Positions 25,259 through 37,491 of a stretch of 64,000 nt of DNA are shown piece by piece. The stretch covers positions 16,105,776 to 16,169,775 of the forward strand of contig NC_135568.1 in the NCBI RefSeq assembly GCF_964340395.1, in the 5' to 3' direction. Below the pieces are notes generated by a model that made no database searches, was not told the origin of the DNA, and saw only the letters and a program-made list of their open reading frames with translations. The translations under genes were made by a program, and so were the position numbers. Source of the stretch: Glandiceps talaboti (lineage: Eukaryota; Hemichordata; Enteropneusta; Spengelidae). Position 1 is the first letter of the stretch. Each line of letters begins with the position of its first letter.

Positions 25259-26682
25259 GTAATTAACGCCCGTTATTAGAAAGACAAAAGATTGTACCGT
25301 TTGACCACGGTGGCGCTGTTTGGAAGCAAATGTTTGAACATGTTCGAAGCGTGGGCCATATATGGCCCATAGTCCATGAGTGCCGTGGCATGCATTGGAA
25401 ATTGTCTTCTTCCAGTGTTCTACAGAACGAGTCAATTAAATTCTTGGCTAATTGAAATAATACTAATTCGACTTTCTTTAAGGTTATTTGTTGAAGCACA
25501 TGAAAGTATTGTACATGCGCATATTTTCATTTCTTCACGACTAACTCGGGCTGCCTTAGCTGTAGCCTATTGTTTGAATCCGTGTTCAACATTTTCACCT
25601 TAATCTTCTCATTATGTCAGGAGCCCTCATACGATGTTTCTTTTACAAATCATGGCTACGAATTGAGTAACTGTAATAATGTCATTTCCAGAGTTACACT
25701 CATGTGGAGAAAGTAGTCATGTTCTTTTAGCACGCTGAGGGCGCTCTTGCATAGACGGCTGCATTCTGTAACTTTTACCATTGGCGGTTATCTAACGTAT
25801 TCAGGTCTAGTTTCTTTGTTGTTACCAGTTTTTTTGTCAGTTAATTGTTTACAACTTCGACGGCTTTAAATTACTACGCTTAAAGAAACAACAGGAAAAC
25901 GTTAAGCCACAAACAAACTAATAAATTTGATCGCGAGATGAAGACGGTCTCACATAATGGTGAGACAACTTCAATGTCATCATCATGCAGTATATATTTG
26001 TATATTTCAACTTGGGCCAGCTGTTCAACGGGCCCGAACTACCCATATTTTTGCCATTTCAATTTTTAAAAAATTTTTTGGTGATGGGCAATATATCCTG
26101 ATGTGGGCTTCACATGTCAGTACAAAGGCTTTATATTTGATGAATAATAATACATGTGACCATATATATATTTGGACAATTCCAAATTATATACTATCTT
26201 ACACAGTGGTTTACTTGGCTATGGTGATGCAAACAAGAATGAATTGAGACTATTCTAAAGCTGTTACATATCCCACGTGCACTAAACAAATGAGCAAAAT
26301 TTACATCAAGGGGAAGGGGCTGATAGGTCATTAGGCCATCAAAGTTCTGACAGTCTGAAAGGGGGACTTGAAATGTTGCTCTGTGATTTTTATGGAATCA
26401 AATTAAACTTCAGAAGGGGCGCATCCGCAAAAAATCTTTCAGCTTTGCCACAACAAAATACACTTCATAGCCAGATAGATAATATGTACTGCATAGTATA
26501 GTATTGTCTCAATTCTGGTATTTCAAGCATTGTAATTAAGATCTATGGTTTGATATTTTATGCAAATGTACTGTTGTATGGTGGGTTGTTTGTCAAAATG
26601 TGAAGAGCGTGCTGTTAAAGGAACATTGTGTTAGCTTACACAAATATGAATATTGATATCTCTTCTTTCTATTTTTACACAG

Positions 26683-26967
26683 ACGCCGCAGACACCTAAT
26701 GTTAGTCAAGGCAAACCACAGACTCCCATGACTCCAAGTGTCAGTCAAAGTAAACCACAGACACCGCTGACTAACGGAGAAGTAAACCATAATATAATAA
26801 AGCCAACACCGCCACAAAACCCTAAAAATGGACTTAAAATTACGGGTCGAACTCTGCCATTACCACCAAAGGTTCAACAAAATGGCACAAAGTCTTCAAA
26901 AACGCCATCACCCACTCAACGTGGAAAATCTCCAGGGAGCAAATCTGAACAAGTTAATGGGTATTAA
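26683..26967 (+). CDS. Terminal coding exon, Pro/Thr-rich tail of the same gene
   Basis: Follows an acceptor (TTTTTACACAG|ACG) in phase 0, matching the exon at 25063-25258 across a 1,424-bp intron. It encodes 94 residues and a TAA stop. The segment opens with three imperfect repeats of the form KPQTPxTxSVSQ, then a basic region with PLPP (a possible SH3 ligand) and a Ser/Lys-rich end with TPSPTQRGKSPGS, where SP and TP sites suit proline-directed kinases. It looks intrinsically disordered. The low-complexity tail gives no family call. An AATAAA at about 27905 could be its poly(A) signal. Confidence 0.75.
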   Translation, partial: TPQTPNVSQGKPQTPMTPSVSQSKPQTPLTNGEVNHNIIKPTPPQNPKNGLKITGRTLPLPPKVQQNGTKSSKTPSPTQRGKSPGSKSEQVNGY

Positions 26968-28405
26968 GTTGGCGCTATTATATGTCCTACAAAAGGATCT
27001 GATAAATTGAAGATGATTACAACTCTGCTGCTCTACGGTTGTCTTGGTTGGTCCGACAGTAATTTTTACACGGAGCGTCAAGTTATTGTCAGCGCCACTC
27101 TAGAAAATATTCAACTTTCCTCCACTTCGTTGGATACTTAAAGTGGAAACTGTATATTACACATCTTTCGATACAGCAGTTATTGTAAACGACTTAGAAA
27201 GAGTCCTTCGTCGATATCACATTGAATACTCTGTGCCAGATTTACATCCAGCAAGTTCCCATGGCAACCGAACAACTTGGAACAGTCCAATTTTGTTTGC
27301 AAGCTACGTGTTTTCTCATCTTTCCTGGTTTACGAAAATTTGGTCTGCTGCCGTGCAACAATTACATGTACCTGAGACTGTTATACGAACTAACACTGAC
27401 CTTTATTACATTTCAATGTTTAACAAATTATTCGACACCTTTTTGAGAAACTTTTAGAATTTTCTTTTGGAATCACAGTTCGTTCAGTTAATATTAGGGT
27501 AACTTTTAGACATACGTACATTATACATTTAATAGATTAGTTGTATCGAGTTCGACTTCTGTGTCGTCTCGTTGGCCCGCATACTCCACCGTCCATGTAT
27601 TAATGAAAAAAACTTTGAAAAGAACGAGTTAGTTGAAAAGAGATTTATTGTAATGTAGATGAGCAAGCCCAAATGAGTTACAAATCTATCACGTGATTGC
27701 TTTAGACGAATGGGAATCGACGTTTTGATTTGTAAAAAAGAGAAAAGAAGAACGCACCTGGCCATTGGCTGTGATTGTCAAAAATTGATAACAGCTAGAT
27801 AACAGTGCGATTCCTCTGTGAAGTAACTCTTGACGTCCATAAATTAGAGTTAAGGAAAAAAAATCACCTTGTTAGAGCAAGTTTCTGATTTCATGTACTT
27901 ATCAATAAAGTTTCAACATAAAAAAATTGACGTGTATTAAATCGAGAAATCGAATGATAGTGTGACATCTCACAAACAATATTGACAGCATCTTAAAAAT
28001 TCAGTAAGTATGCTAATTATATGGTAGTTGTATGCTAATGAGCCAACATGGCTGTCACAACGCCAATGAAATGGGTGGAAATCTCATAACATTGTCATTT
28101 AAGATGAGTAAAAATCACAGCCATTGATGTTTTTTTTAGTGTTTTTTTTACATAAATAGATTCTGAAGTTCACACCTTACCTAAAATATTTAACTGATTC
28201 CTTCTATTTTGAAATGCCTCAATTCATTTACTTTTATAGCTCGATTGGAAGTTATCGAATTTTATAGATAAATAGTGAACATGTTAGGGTGATGTTTGAT
28301 AGTGCTGTTTGTTTTTTTTAGACTAGTAGTACATTGATGTAACAGAGGCCGTGTTGTCTAGTAGATGGTATATAGGGGTTATCGTAAAAGTTCCCTTTAA
28401 TAATG
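26968..28405 (+). other. Probable 3' UTR and intergenic sequence
   Basis: Follows the stop at 26967. A 104-codon frame at 27143-27457 has no recognisable features and is probably accidental. AATAAA occurs near 27905. I see no other gene. Confidence 0.5.
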
Positions 28406-28725
28406 TTAAGCCCAAATAAAAAAAAATGTGTGGTTCCAAAAACGCCCATCGGGTTGATAAATCGGGTTGATAGGCAGGATTTAAAAAATATGTTTTATAA
28501 CAATTTGTTGGTCTAGTTTAGGTTATGTTTACCTTCCATATTGTCTCTGAGTTATGGGTCACACGAGGTTATGATATCTCCAAACCTCCATATTTATAGC
28601 ATGACTTTGCATTTTTTTTCGATTTTTTGATAATTTTTGTCGAATTACCTAATAAAAAGTTTAGGGTGGGAATTAAATGCAAGTTGGGTCGGGTTACCGG
28701 AACCAAACAATTTTTTTTGGCCTAA
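28406..28725 (+). mobile_element. TTAGGCC-family MITE, copy B
   Basis: 320 bp. It starts TTAAGCCCAAATAAAAAA followed by TGTGTGGTTCC and ends GGGTTACCGGAACCAAACAA then TTTTGGCCTAA. The ends are inverted copies of each other (TTAGGCC, A-run, TGTTTGGTTCCG). The interior is non-coding and shares TCTCTGAGTTATGGG-like text with copy C. Confidence 0.8.
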
Positions 28726-30057
28726 TGTGTCGTATGCTGTGAATTTGCTGTAGAATTATAATTAAATATTATATTCTGAACAGAGTAATAAAACTATCTC
28801 TGATCGCAAAAGTATACAAACTCGTCTCTCTTTTCTTTACAATTGATAGAGCTGCAAATAAAATAAGTTGTTTTTTGTCAGAGATGAACGTCTTCGTAGA
28901 AATTGAAACAGAGAATTTGAAATATTTGAAGTTCTATCGTTTCTGTTGCTCAATTACTAGAAATATAACATATTATGAACCTTCTCCGATTCACGGGAAA
29001 CGGCAAAGGATCCACATTTTGCACCTGTCAGTCACCTCTTGACTCTAGACACTCTCACAGCCTCGGGAGTGTCGCTAGTAGAAAGAGCTGCTTTGTATGT
29101 ACGATATCTACCGCAAAGTTGTACTCCAACATCCTAGCTTTGTGCGCACGCCCTCATCGACTACAAAGGGCTAACCATTCATCGATGAGTTACTGGGATG
29201 TTCCGTGTTAATGCAATAATACTGCAATGCAATAGTAAACACAAAGCAGTTCACGTCAACGATTTTTTAATCCTGTGTAATCAGTGAGGACGCACAGATA
29301 TTCTAGTACAAATTATGCGGTAGATATCGATACAGGAAACAGCCCTTTCTGCTAGCGATGCCCCAAGGCTGTGAGAGAGCTCGAGTCTACTCTTGATTAT
29401 ATAGCGAGAGAGGATTAATTATTGCGTACACAGCCTATACAATATCATGCATATTCTTTGGCCTTTGCCTGTTTCTATAAATAAAAATAAGAGAAAGTGC
29501 CAATGTCATAATTCTCCACGGAGGTGAAAGAGGTAAAAGAGGACACCCGCCCTCCATTATACCTCTATGTTGCACCGCACATAGACTTGTGTCAAAAACC
29601 TTATAAAATAAATCGCAAAGGTCATTTATTTTTTTCAGTGATATCCTCCTTCAGAAACAAAGTAATAACAGAAAGAAATATCGACATGTCTAGTATGTAC
29701 TCTCCTCAAAATTTTCCTCTAATTATCATAGCAGCTGTTTTCTCCTCACATGACCAAAAATGTCGTGGCCGACTTAATAAAGTTATCGAAGAACAAAATA
29801 GGTTAATATCGAAAATGCAACGGTTGACTCAACTTTGAAATGAAGAAAAAATATACAAAATGGAGTAGTCGACTCAAATAAGTTATGCATAATTATGTAC
29901 TTGAAAACGCGTCATACCTTTCAAGCTGTCAGGTTTATGATATCCGTTATCACATGTGTTGTAGTTTCGGTTATGCAGTCTCACCGCTGACGGCTCAGTT
30001 CATGGTGGAGAATCTGGGTAACCGCGAGTCGAGGACAGCATAGGTGTGGGAGTGAGG
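28726..30057. other. Gap without a supported gene
   Basis: A 104-codon frame at 29524-29838 lacks splice sites and family resemblance. The texts near 29045-29075 and 29365-29385 are loosely complementary (CACAGCCTCGGGAGTGTCGC and CGATGCCCCAAGGCTGTGAG), hinting at a decayed inverted repeat. Confidence 0.4.
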
Positions 30058-30213
30058 ATGTCGAACTTGAAGGACGCCCTCAACGGCTGGATGAGTGAAT
30101 TGAGAGCGCGCGTCATACAGGTTGTCGACAGCAACCAGAATGACATTTGTTCCTCGGTTAGATGGAATCGAATCACCGTTTGTTCTGTTATTCGGCTAGG
30201 AGGGCGAAGACGA
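30058..30213 (+). CDS. Candidate short coding exon or small ORF, product unknown
   Basis: An ATG in a purine-rich context (GTGAGGATGTCG) opens 51 codons in a stretch visibly richer in G/C than its surroundings. The N-terminal part (MSNLKDALNGWMSELRARVI) could form an amphipathic helix. A weak donor candidate (CAG|GTTGTC) lies at about residue 21, so only the first part may be coding. No downstream partner exon was found and no family is recognised. Confidence 0.2.
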
Positions 30214-30834
30214 TGACAACGACAGTAGTAATACTGCTTCTCAATTCACAAAAAAATGCAGAATCATCCGTAACTGTGAGTATTTTACCATTCCTGCTGG
30301 TATTTTTTATCAAAATTTATTTGCACCAACCCTCCACGACTAAATCGTAAAACATGAACTGTACATACTTGAGAGTTCTCGTGATAAGTTGCGTTCACAT
30401 GCAAACAAAAAAGTGTGCGCAATTCCTATGCATACAGTAAAGTACCGTTTTGTAACAAGAGTGGTTAGACAACACATTACAGATTTAATTCACTTTAAAT
30501 CCTTGGAATTACTATTATGACCTGTGACTTGTTTATGATGTGTTCCTTTCGTTATGAGTAAATATCGCAATATTATTTGGGTTCATTGAATAAGACGCAT
30601 GGGATGATAATATAACAACACTGTAAACGGACACCATGTATACAAAGGAATCGCGCACACTTTTTAAAAAAATGACACTCACTTCCATATAACTGCGCCG
30701 AAACTTTTGAGTTTGATATTATGCGTAATACTGTATGCCTGAATACGTAAGCATAGAGGTCTCAAATCATCTAACTTCTTAAAATCCAGGTGTGGCGCAA
30801 AACTAGTCAAAACATTCAAACAGTTATAAACTTA

Positions 30835-31081
30835 TTTAGGGACTGGACACAAATTAAGGGGGGGGGGCTATTGTGGAGGGACAACATTTTTCATGCAAGT
30901 GTTTGGGGCTGGTCACTATATTTGTGCAATCATATATTTGATCAAGGATATTCCAATGACGGAAGGGGGGGGGGGTGAATTTATTTTTGTACAGGTCCTG
31001 GGGACGTTCAATCACTTTCACATACGACTGAAAAATACTGACCCCCCCCCCCCGACCTGTAATTTGTGTCCAAGCCCTAAA
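30835..31081. mobile_element. 247-bp inverted-repeat element with internal poly-G/poly-C arms
   Basis: The 22-bp ends at 30835-30856 and 31060-31081 are inverted, matching at 20 of 22 positions (core GGACACAAATTA). The left arm continues into a G run and the right arm is preceded by a C run, so the stem may extend. A second G run lies at ~30964. Non-coding and MITE-like. Confidence 0.65.
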
Positions 31082-31990
31082 CATCTGAATATAAATATAC
31101 AAGAGTACGTATGTTCAGTGCATGTCAATGTAATCAAAGAAGAACAGCGGGATAACTGTTCAAATATATATCTCCCATTTCCATGTATACCTGAACTACT
31201 CATTAAATATTCAAAATAAATACTATTTTTAAAGGGGTACAAACTGAATTAATAAGTTTTTTTTGGTGTAATTTTTGGTGCATATTTAAAGGTAATTGCA
31301 GTATTCTACTTACTGAAGTATCATTTACAATTGACTGAACTCGAAGCTAGTATTAAGTTATAGACGAGAAACGAACCGATGACGTAATTTATTTTACGTA
31401 TAAAAAATGTGGAGGAAATCTTTAATATGCAACCAACTGTTTTAGCAATGTCAGAAAACAATTGTAATGTCAATTGTAATTGACATGCATTGTCATTAAC
31501 ATCATACTAGAACAGTTTAATCAAGGTTTTATGTAAGTAATTTGTGAGTGAAAAACCTATGAACTCAGTTTGTGCCTCTTTAAAACATACGATACACGTC
31601 ACAACTTCAGCGAATATAATTTAAATACAGGCTATATGTTCAGTAATATGACCTAACAATACATATTTTCAACAGTGAAGTTACAGAAATGTCCATATAC
31701 CTAGTGCGGAAACTTATTGACAGAGAACTCTGAAGTGCTGTACTCGAATAAGTGTTGTTGTCATTGTGTGACACCCTGTTGGCTAAAAAGTTTGAAAACA
31801 AACATGTTTTCACCAAATATCAAGAGAGAGTATTAAAGGTAACAATCAAATCCCATACATATGAATAACGCAGCCATAGCAACGACAGCATTGACGATGA
31901 CGTCATCGCGATATCGGTAATATGTGTTATTATAGCGGATAACACTTTGACCCTCTCTAAATATTGTGTACATGAAATGGCATACAATTA
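31082..31990. other. Gap without a supported gene
   Basis: A/T-rich sequence with nothing supported. Confidence 0.45.
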
Positions 31991-31993
31991 AAT

Positions 31994-32100
31994 TTGGGTG
32001 GGGGTGGGGTGGGGTGGGGTGGGGATGGTGATGGGGTGGGGTGGGGTGGGGATGCTGATGGAGTGGGGATGGGGGTGGTGTGGGATGGGGGATGGGTGAG
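31994..32100. repeat. GGGGT/GGGGATG minisatellite
   Basis: Dense GGGG runs spaced by T, TG or ATG give strong G-quadruplex potential on the plus strand. Confidence 0.9.
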
Positions 32101-32617
32101 ATTGGGAGAGTGTAGCTTTTCTTTGGTTACAAGAATAAGTATAGATGAATCTGGTTTAATGTTTTCTTTAAAAGCAAAATTGTTACAAGCAGTTAAAAAA
32201 TTGATTAATTAATTTCTGTTATAGATATTACACAAGTGGAGAATATTCAATGTTATCGATCATGTAACAATCTCTGAAAAATACTAACAAAAATCTTACA
32301 TTTGCTTACGAAACATCTTATATTTACCGTAATTGTTATGGTGTCAAATCAGTTTTAAACTCTTTGTAAAGTGGGATATTACAAAACTATAAATGTGTTG
32401 GTTTTTGAGAAATTACAACCTTTGAAATTTGAAAAGTTGAAATATCCATCAACACTGTAAAAATGTCTCTAAAACAAAGGAAACAATAAGGTGACAAATA
32501 ACATAACTAAAACTGTTACCTTGACAACGGCAATATTCGTTTTGATATAATGACGGGCATACCAACATATACGCACACAATCTCACACCCTAACACCCCG
32601 ACGCACTCACATCACCT

Positions 32618-32702
32618 ACACGTACATAACACCTACACGTACACACACATACACACACACACACACACTCACACACACCCAGCAACACACACTTAGACAT
32701 AC
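32618..32702. repeat. (CA)n-rich tract with ACGTACA motifs
   Basis: CA repeats with interruptions, preceded by two CACCTACACGTACA copies. Confidence 0.8.
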
Positions 32703-32888
32703 ACAAATAACACAGACGAGAGCAATTATCCGCCATAGATATGGGAGATTAATGGAGATACTTATTTGCTGAAATATATCTAATTTTGGTGCTAACGACC
32801 TTTGACCTGATGGAGAACGGGAAGTCACAGTCATGGTTTTGAAAAACAAACACGAGATTTCATCAAAATATATAGGCGATATAAGGGT

Positions 32889-33847
32889 AGATGGTAAAGA
32901 TCTATCCCAACGGTGGGTTAAGTGCTGGTAACCTCTGACCCCACTTGTGCTATAAGTTATGTATAGAGTGGAGATAATTCAAATATGTTATAAAACGATC
33001 GGCAGAGCTGAAGAGATTATGAATAGATGGTAAAGATCTATTCCAACGGTGGGTCAAGTGCTGGTAACCTCTGACCCCAAGAAGTAATGGAAAAATAGTT
33101 AGGTAAGAAGAATTATCAATGATTTATGAAATGATATGATGGATTTATATAATTGGTAATTAAGAGAAAATTTGTTTAGCAGGTGTATCTATGGCAACGA
33201 AGGATCATTATGCTAAACTCTGACCTTTAAATGTCACGAGGGAGTTGATGCGGATAGATGGTAAAGATCTATCCCAACGGTAGGTCAAGTGCTGGTAACC
33301 TCTGACCTCAAAATGATGACGAAAGAATCTTCAAAAAAACATGCAAATATATCTTTTGAAATAACAGAAAATATGAATAGATGGTAAAGATCTATTCCAA
33401 CGGTGGGTCAAGTGCTGGTAACCTCTGACCCCAAGAATTAAATGAATATGTAAATTGAGAAGAAATGCATGCACATGATTCCGAATCATTCGATTGTATT
33501 GCATCGTTTACAGCACAGTAGACGAGATCTACACAGTAGATATTGAGCGAAAGGATAAATTGTTTATGACATCTGACCTCTACTTTACCGCAACATGGAC
33601 AAAAGAGACGCAGAATTTAAAAACCAAAGAAAAAAGTGAAGAAAATAAATGTTGTTGTAAAGATGTTATGGATAGGTGGCATAGATCAATCTGAAGGGTG
33701 GGTCAAGTGATGGTAACCTCTGACCCAAAATTAGAACCTCCAAAATAATCTTTATATTATTGTTATTTAGAAAATAGACATGAGACATGAACATATGCTA
33801 AAGATTTATTCCAATGGCAAGGTCAAGTGCTGATAACCTCTGACCCC
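32889..33847 (+). repeat. Array of ~54-bp conserved modules at ~120-150 bp spacing
   Basis: Six clear copies start at 32889, 33025, 33256, 33379, 33672 and 33793. The consensus contains AGATGGTAAAGATCTAT, CCAACGGTGGGTCAAGTG and CTGGTAACCTCTGACCCC. Weaker copies sit near 33183-33228 and 33545-33580, and possibly 32783-32812. The sequence between modules is unrelated from copy to copy, unlike an ordinary tandem satellite. Within each module GGGTCA and TGACCC are inverted around 15 nt. Copy 3 changes both arms together (AGGTCA/TGACCT). Confidence 0.85.
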
Positions 33848-35849
33848 AGAATTTATTAGTAACGGAAAGGTAAGAACAAATCATTAAAAAAGTCATTCGT
33901 TTGATATGATTGAAAAATGAGACAAGATTTAAATATTCAATGAATGTAATTTCACCACGTTTAACGTAAAGGGAGACATTATCATTTTGGTGGCTCACGA
34001 GGGCGCCATATAGTATGCATGTAACATTTTCGAATTTTAATTTGCTCATAACGCTTTTCAAAGTACAAAATACCTATCGCTTTTCCAGAGGATGTTTTCC
34101 TAAACGAAAGGTTTTTCGATCTCTGGTTTTTAGTGCGGGGTTGTGTACTGTAAAGTTTGATTATTACTGAATAAATAAAGTCTGGCTAGCTGTCTAGGAG
34201 CCAGATACCGTATGTGAACTGTGTGTTGAGTTTTTTGTTCAGGTTTTGAAAATCGGGCAGATGGTGAAACACGGATATGAATAAAGTGACTTCCATTTTA
34301 TAACACTCTTTACACGCCTTATCAGAATATGACAGCTGTGTTTCTTGATAAATTAGTCGAAAATGATGACATAGTTGGTAAATATGACGAAATCGATGAC
34401 GTCATGGCTAAATTTTGTTGAAACACTGACGTGACCGACAGCTAAACACATTGACCTCCAGTTGACATTACTCTCTACACGTCCTGCAGAAGATAACAGC
34501 AGCTGTTTCTTGACAAATTTGTTTACAAATCGTTTACGTAAATAACAACATTTTTACATATTGACAATTATTTTTCAATGCATTGAGTTATAAATACTCA
34601 CTGTGTCTATATTGTTTCAGGTAGAATTTTCACATTAGAACATAAAGTATAGTTGTGTTATCAGTCAAACATACAAAATAAACACTAATTTCTCATCCAC
34701 GTGGAAGCTTTAAAACGTGAACGTAAATTATGAAAGAAATGTGACAAAATACGGCGATAGTACTCATACAGAATCTGCCGACAGGGAGCGGTGGGCGTAT
34801 AGTTTTTGCAATGATAAATTTAAAAAAAATACAATCAGTAACCTTTGTGTTTCGATGATCTCTTTCCACTCAAATTACTTTTTTTTATCTGGTAATACGA
34901 TTTATAAAGTGAAATATCGATATTAATATACTAAAAACAACTCATTCTACAGATCAGGAGTTTTAAGTACAAAATCAGAATTTAGAATCAGATTTTTCTC
35001 TGCCTGTTTTACAAGCTTAGACGAACTTAGGTGGCCACTTTACAGACTTTTGTTTCGAGCTTTTTGGCTTTATTCATTGAAAAACATGAAGTAAGGTCCA
35101 TAAAGAGAAAAATAAATGTGTAACCATCAAAATGGTCAGTTCTGGGAAAAATTGTACTTAAATTTCGAATGTGAGAATACCAAGAGAGAGAACACTTGAG
35201 CCTTCTATGTCATGGAGTCTGGATACTAGATACAAAAACTGTGAACAGCTGTACTTCATCCGTTTTCTACGTACAATAGTACTGAAAACCCACCTTATGA
35301 AAGTAGACCATGCCAGACGTAATTCTATTTAACAGCTTATTATGACATACTGGACAAAGGATACCTATCAATAGATTGATTGATTTATTGATTGATTAGT
35401 TGATTATATCATTATCATCATTATTACTTTACCAACCCACATATATTCAATCATGTATCGAATAAAATAATTACATTGAAGAATAATAGTTTGCGACACA
35501 ATGAAATGTCATTCTTCTTGACCTTTTGCCCATTGACAAAGAATTTAGATAAATTGTCTATGACAGAAGCATTTTCTGATTACTACAACATATTAAATTT
35601 CTCCTCAGATGGTAATACACAACAATACTTCGATCAATATATATCTCTCAATTCATTATATAGTGGATATTTAAGAGAAAAACGAAATTCATATTCATGT
35701 CGCAAAACCGCGAATTCTTTCCAAACGATTGTTATGGCAATATAGATGTAATCTCACTCAATATGTACAGAATGGAAATAATTTTTAAAACATCACAAAG
35801 CATAAACAAAAGCGTCTTTGATGATTGATTGTAATTTTGTTTACTTTTA
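33848..35849. other. Gap without a supported gene
   Basis: A loose direct repeat (CAGCTG..TTTCTTGA.AAATT) occurs near 34331 and 34499. The 89-codon frame at 35476-35745 has no recognised features. Confidence 0.45.
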
Positions 35850-36190
35850 CTAAGGCTTACAAAAAATTGCGTGGTTCCGATTACGTTCAGTTTTAATTTT
35901 TTTTTCATGTATGAGTTCAGGTAGTTATGTTTTTTCCGTTGTTTTCCATATAGTCTCTGTGTTATTGGCTTCTTCTCATCAGATGTACAGATTATAGATT
36001 GGAAGAACACTTTTATATTGTCTTTTTAAGTTGATGTCAGTTTCCACATTTACTCTTTCTCGCGAGACTTCACAATTTTAATTTCGCGATTTTACTTTAT
36101 TTTTTCTAGAATACGTACAAAAAAGTTATGGGTCGGCAGTGAAAAATTAGGGGGTCGGGAAACCGGAACCAAACATTTTTTAGGCCTAAT
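35850..36190 (+). mobile_element. TTAGGCC-family MITE, copy C
   Basis: About 341 bp. It starts TAAGGCTTACAAAAAATTGC then GTGGTTCCGATTACG and ends GGAAACCGGAACCAAACA then TTTTTAGGCCTAA. The terminal ~30 bp are inverted. The interior matches copy A in the opposite orientation. Confidence 0.85.
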
Positions 36191-36650
36191 CTAAGGTGCG
36201 AATTGAGAAACACCCAAGCTCGTCCCTTAATTGCCGAATCGGCAGTATTTGAGTAAATATTTAACATTTTGGTGAATTTACTTAATATTTTTTAGGGATT
36301 TTCGTAAGGATTTTTCAATGACGGATTGAACCAGGCAATATCATGCTGATAGTTGACAATCAAAAAACGGTATGGGATGTGTAAGTTTTGATTGTAACTC
36401 AGAAAATACTTTACGAAAAGGCTTAATGTTGGTAGTGATCGATAGAGGGATGTCTTAAGGATACATATTGGTCAAGGATAGATGCAATCCTGATCTATGC
36501 CATCATGTATAATTTAGACAATATACTGAGTCTATGTAGTTGCCGTGCTCCATTGACACTGGTATTATTTCAGAAATAACTTTTTTGGTACATAACGTAC
36601 GATAACAACACAGACAGTCAAACTCATTATGAATTCTGTCAGTTAATCAA
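36191..36650. other. Gap without a supported gene
   Basis: Nothing coding or repetitive is supported here. Confidence 0.45.
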
Positions 36651-36770
36651 TCATTCGGTCGGTCAACCAACCAACCAACATATCAACCAAACAGCGAGCC
36701 AACCAACCAAACAAACAAACAATCAAACAAACAAACAAACAAACAAGCAAGCAGACAAATAAGCAAGCAA
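36651..36770. repeat. (AACC)n/(AAAC)n degenerate microsatellite
   Basis: AACC units grade into AAAC and AAGC units. Confidence 0.85.
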
Positions 36771-37440
36771 TGAGTAACCAGCCAACAAATCAGTCAAAAG
36801 CAGTGATAAGCACCTGAAGTCAGTATGCAGTAATGTTCAAAGGTGGTGAATAAGAAGCCAAGTTGGATGTTTAAAATGACCTTGCAAAACGGTACGTTTT
36901 TATCATATCTTTCCTGAATTGAATATACCTTGGGTGTGATGTGACGTAATTGAAGACGTAGACTGCTCCATAAATGAAGTGGTTCAATGAAAAAATACCA
37001 AATATCTACCACTACTGATTTGCATTTTTTAAACACCAGCTTGGCAATTAATCATCTTGTTGTTCCAAGATATTTCAATAGATTATGCTACAATATACTA
37101 ACATAATCATAATATCGCCACTTTGTAAACTGTAAATGATTAGGGATATAAACCGTGAACAGTTGAAATAAATCTTATGATGTATGGCTTGTTGAATGTA
37201 CAAATTACATGACCTAAGGGTTGGAATCATTACAGTATAATGTACCTCACCAAGTAGGCTGGTTGACTCTGATGGTGAACGGGCTTCACAACTAACACAG
37301 TCAAATTCATGTAAGTATCAGTTGCATTATAATGTAGTGTTAATAAAACAAACTTTTGAATGCTAACAATGCCCGATGAAGGTAATCATTTGACGTCGTA
37401 CATTTTGTGACATTTTCTTATCCTTGCCGTTTCAAATTTA

Positions 37441-37466
37441 TTGTTTTCTTTTTTTTCTTTAAGCAG
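37441..37466 (+). promoter_or_regulatory. Splice acceptor before the sulfotransferase coding exon
   Basis: A long pyrimidine tract (TTTTCTTTTTTTTCTTTAAGCAG) ends in CAG at 37466. It implies a 5' UTR intron, so the open frame through this tract (which would start at a TTG) is not coding and translation should begin at the ATG at 37492. Confidence 0.65.
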
Positions 37467-37491
37467 CACGTTAACTAAAAGAGAACGGAAC

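Noticed and set aside
27143-27457. 104-codon frame downstream of the 25063-26967 gene
   Set aside because: No family features, no splice sites, and it lies in the probable 3' UTR.
37441-37491. N-terminal extension of the sulfotransferase
   Set aside because: The frame opens at TTG and runs through a pyrimidine tract ending in CAG, which is a splice acceptor. The ATG at 37492 gives a normal type II anchor.
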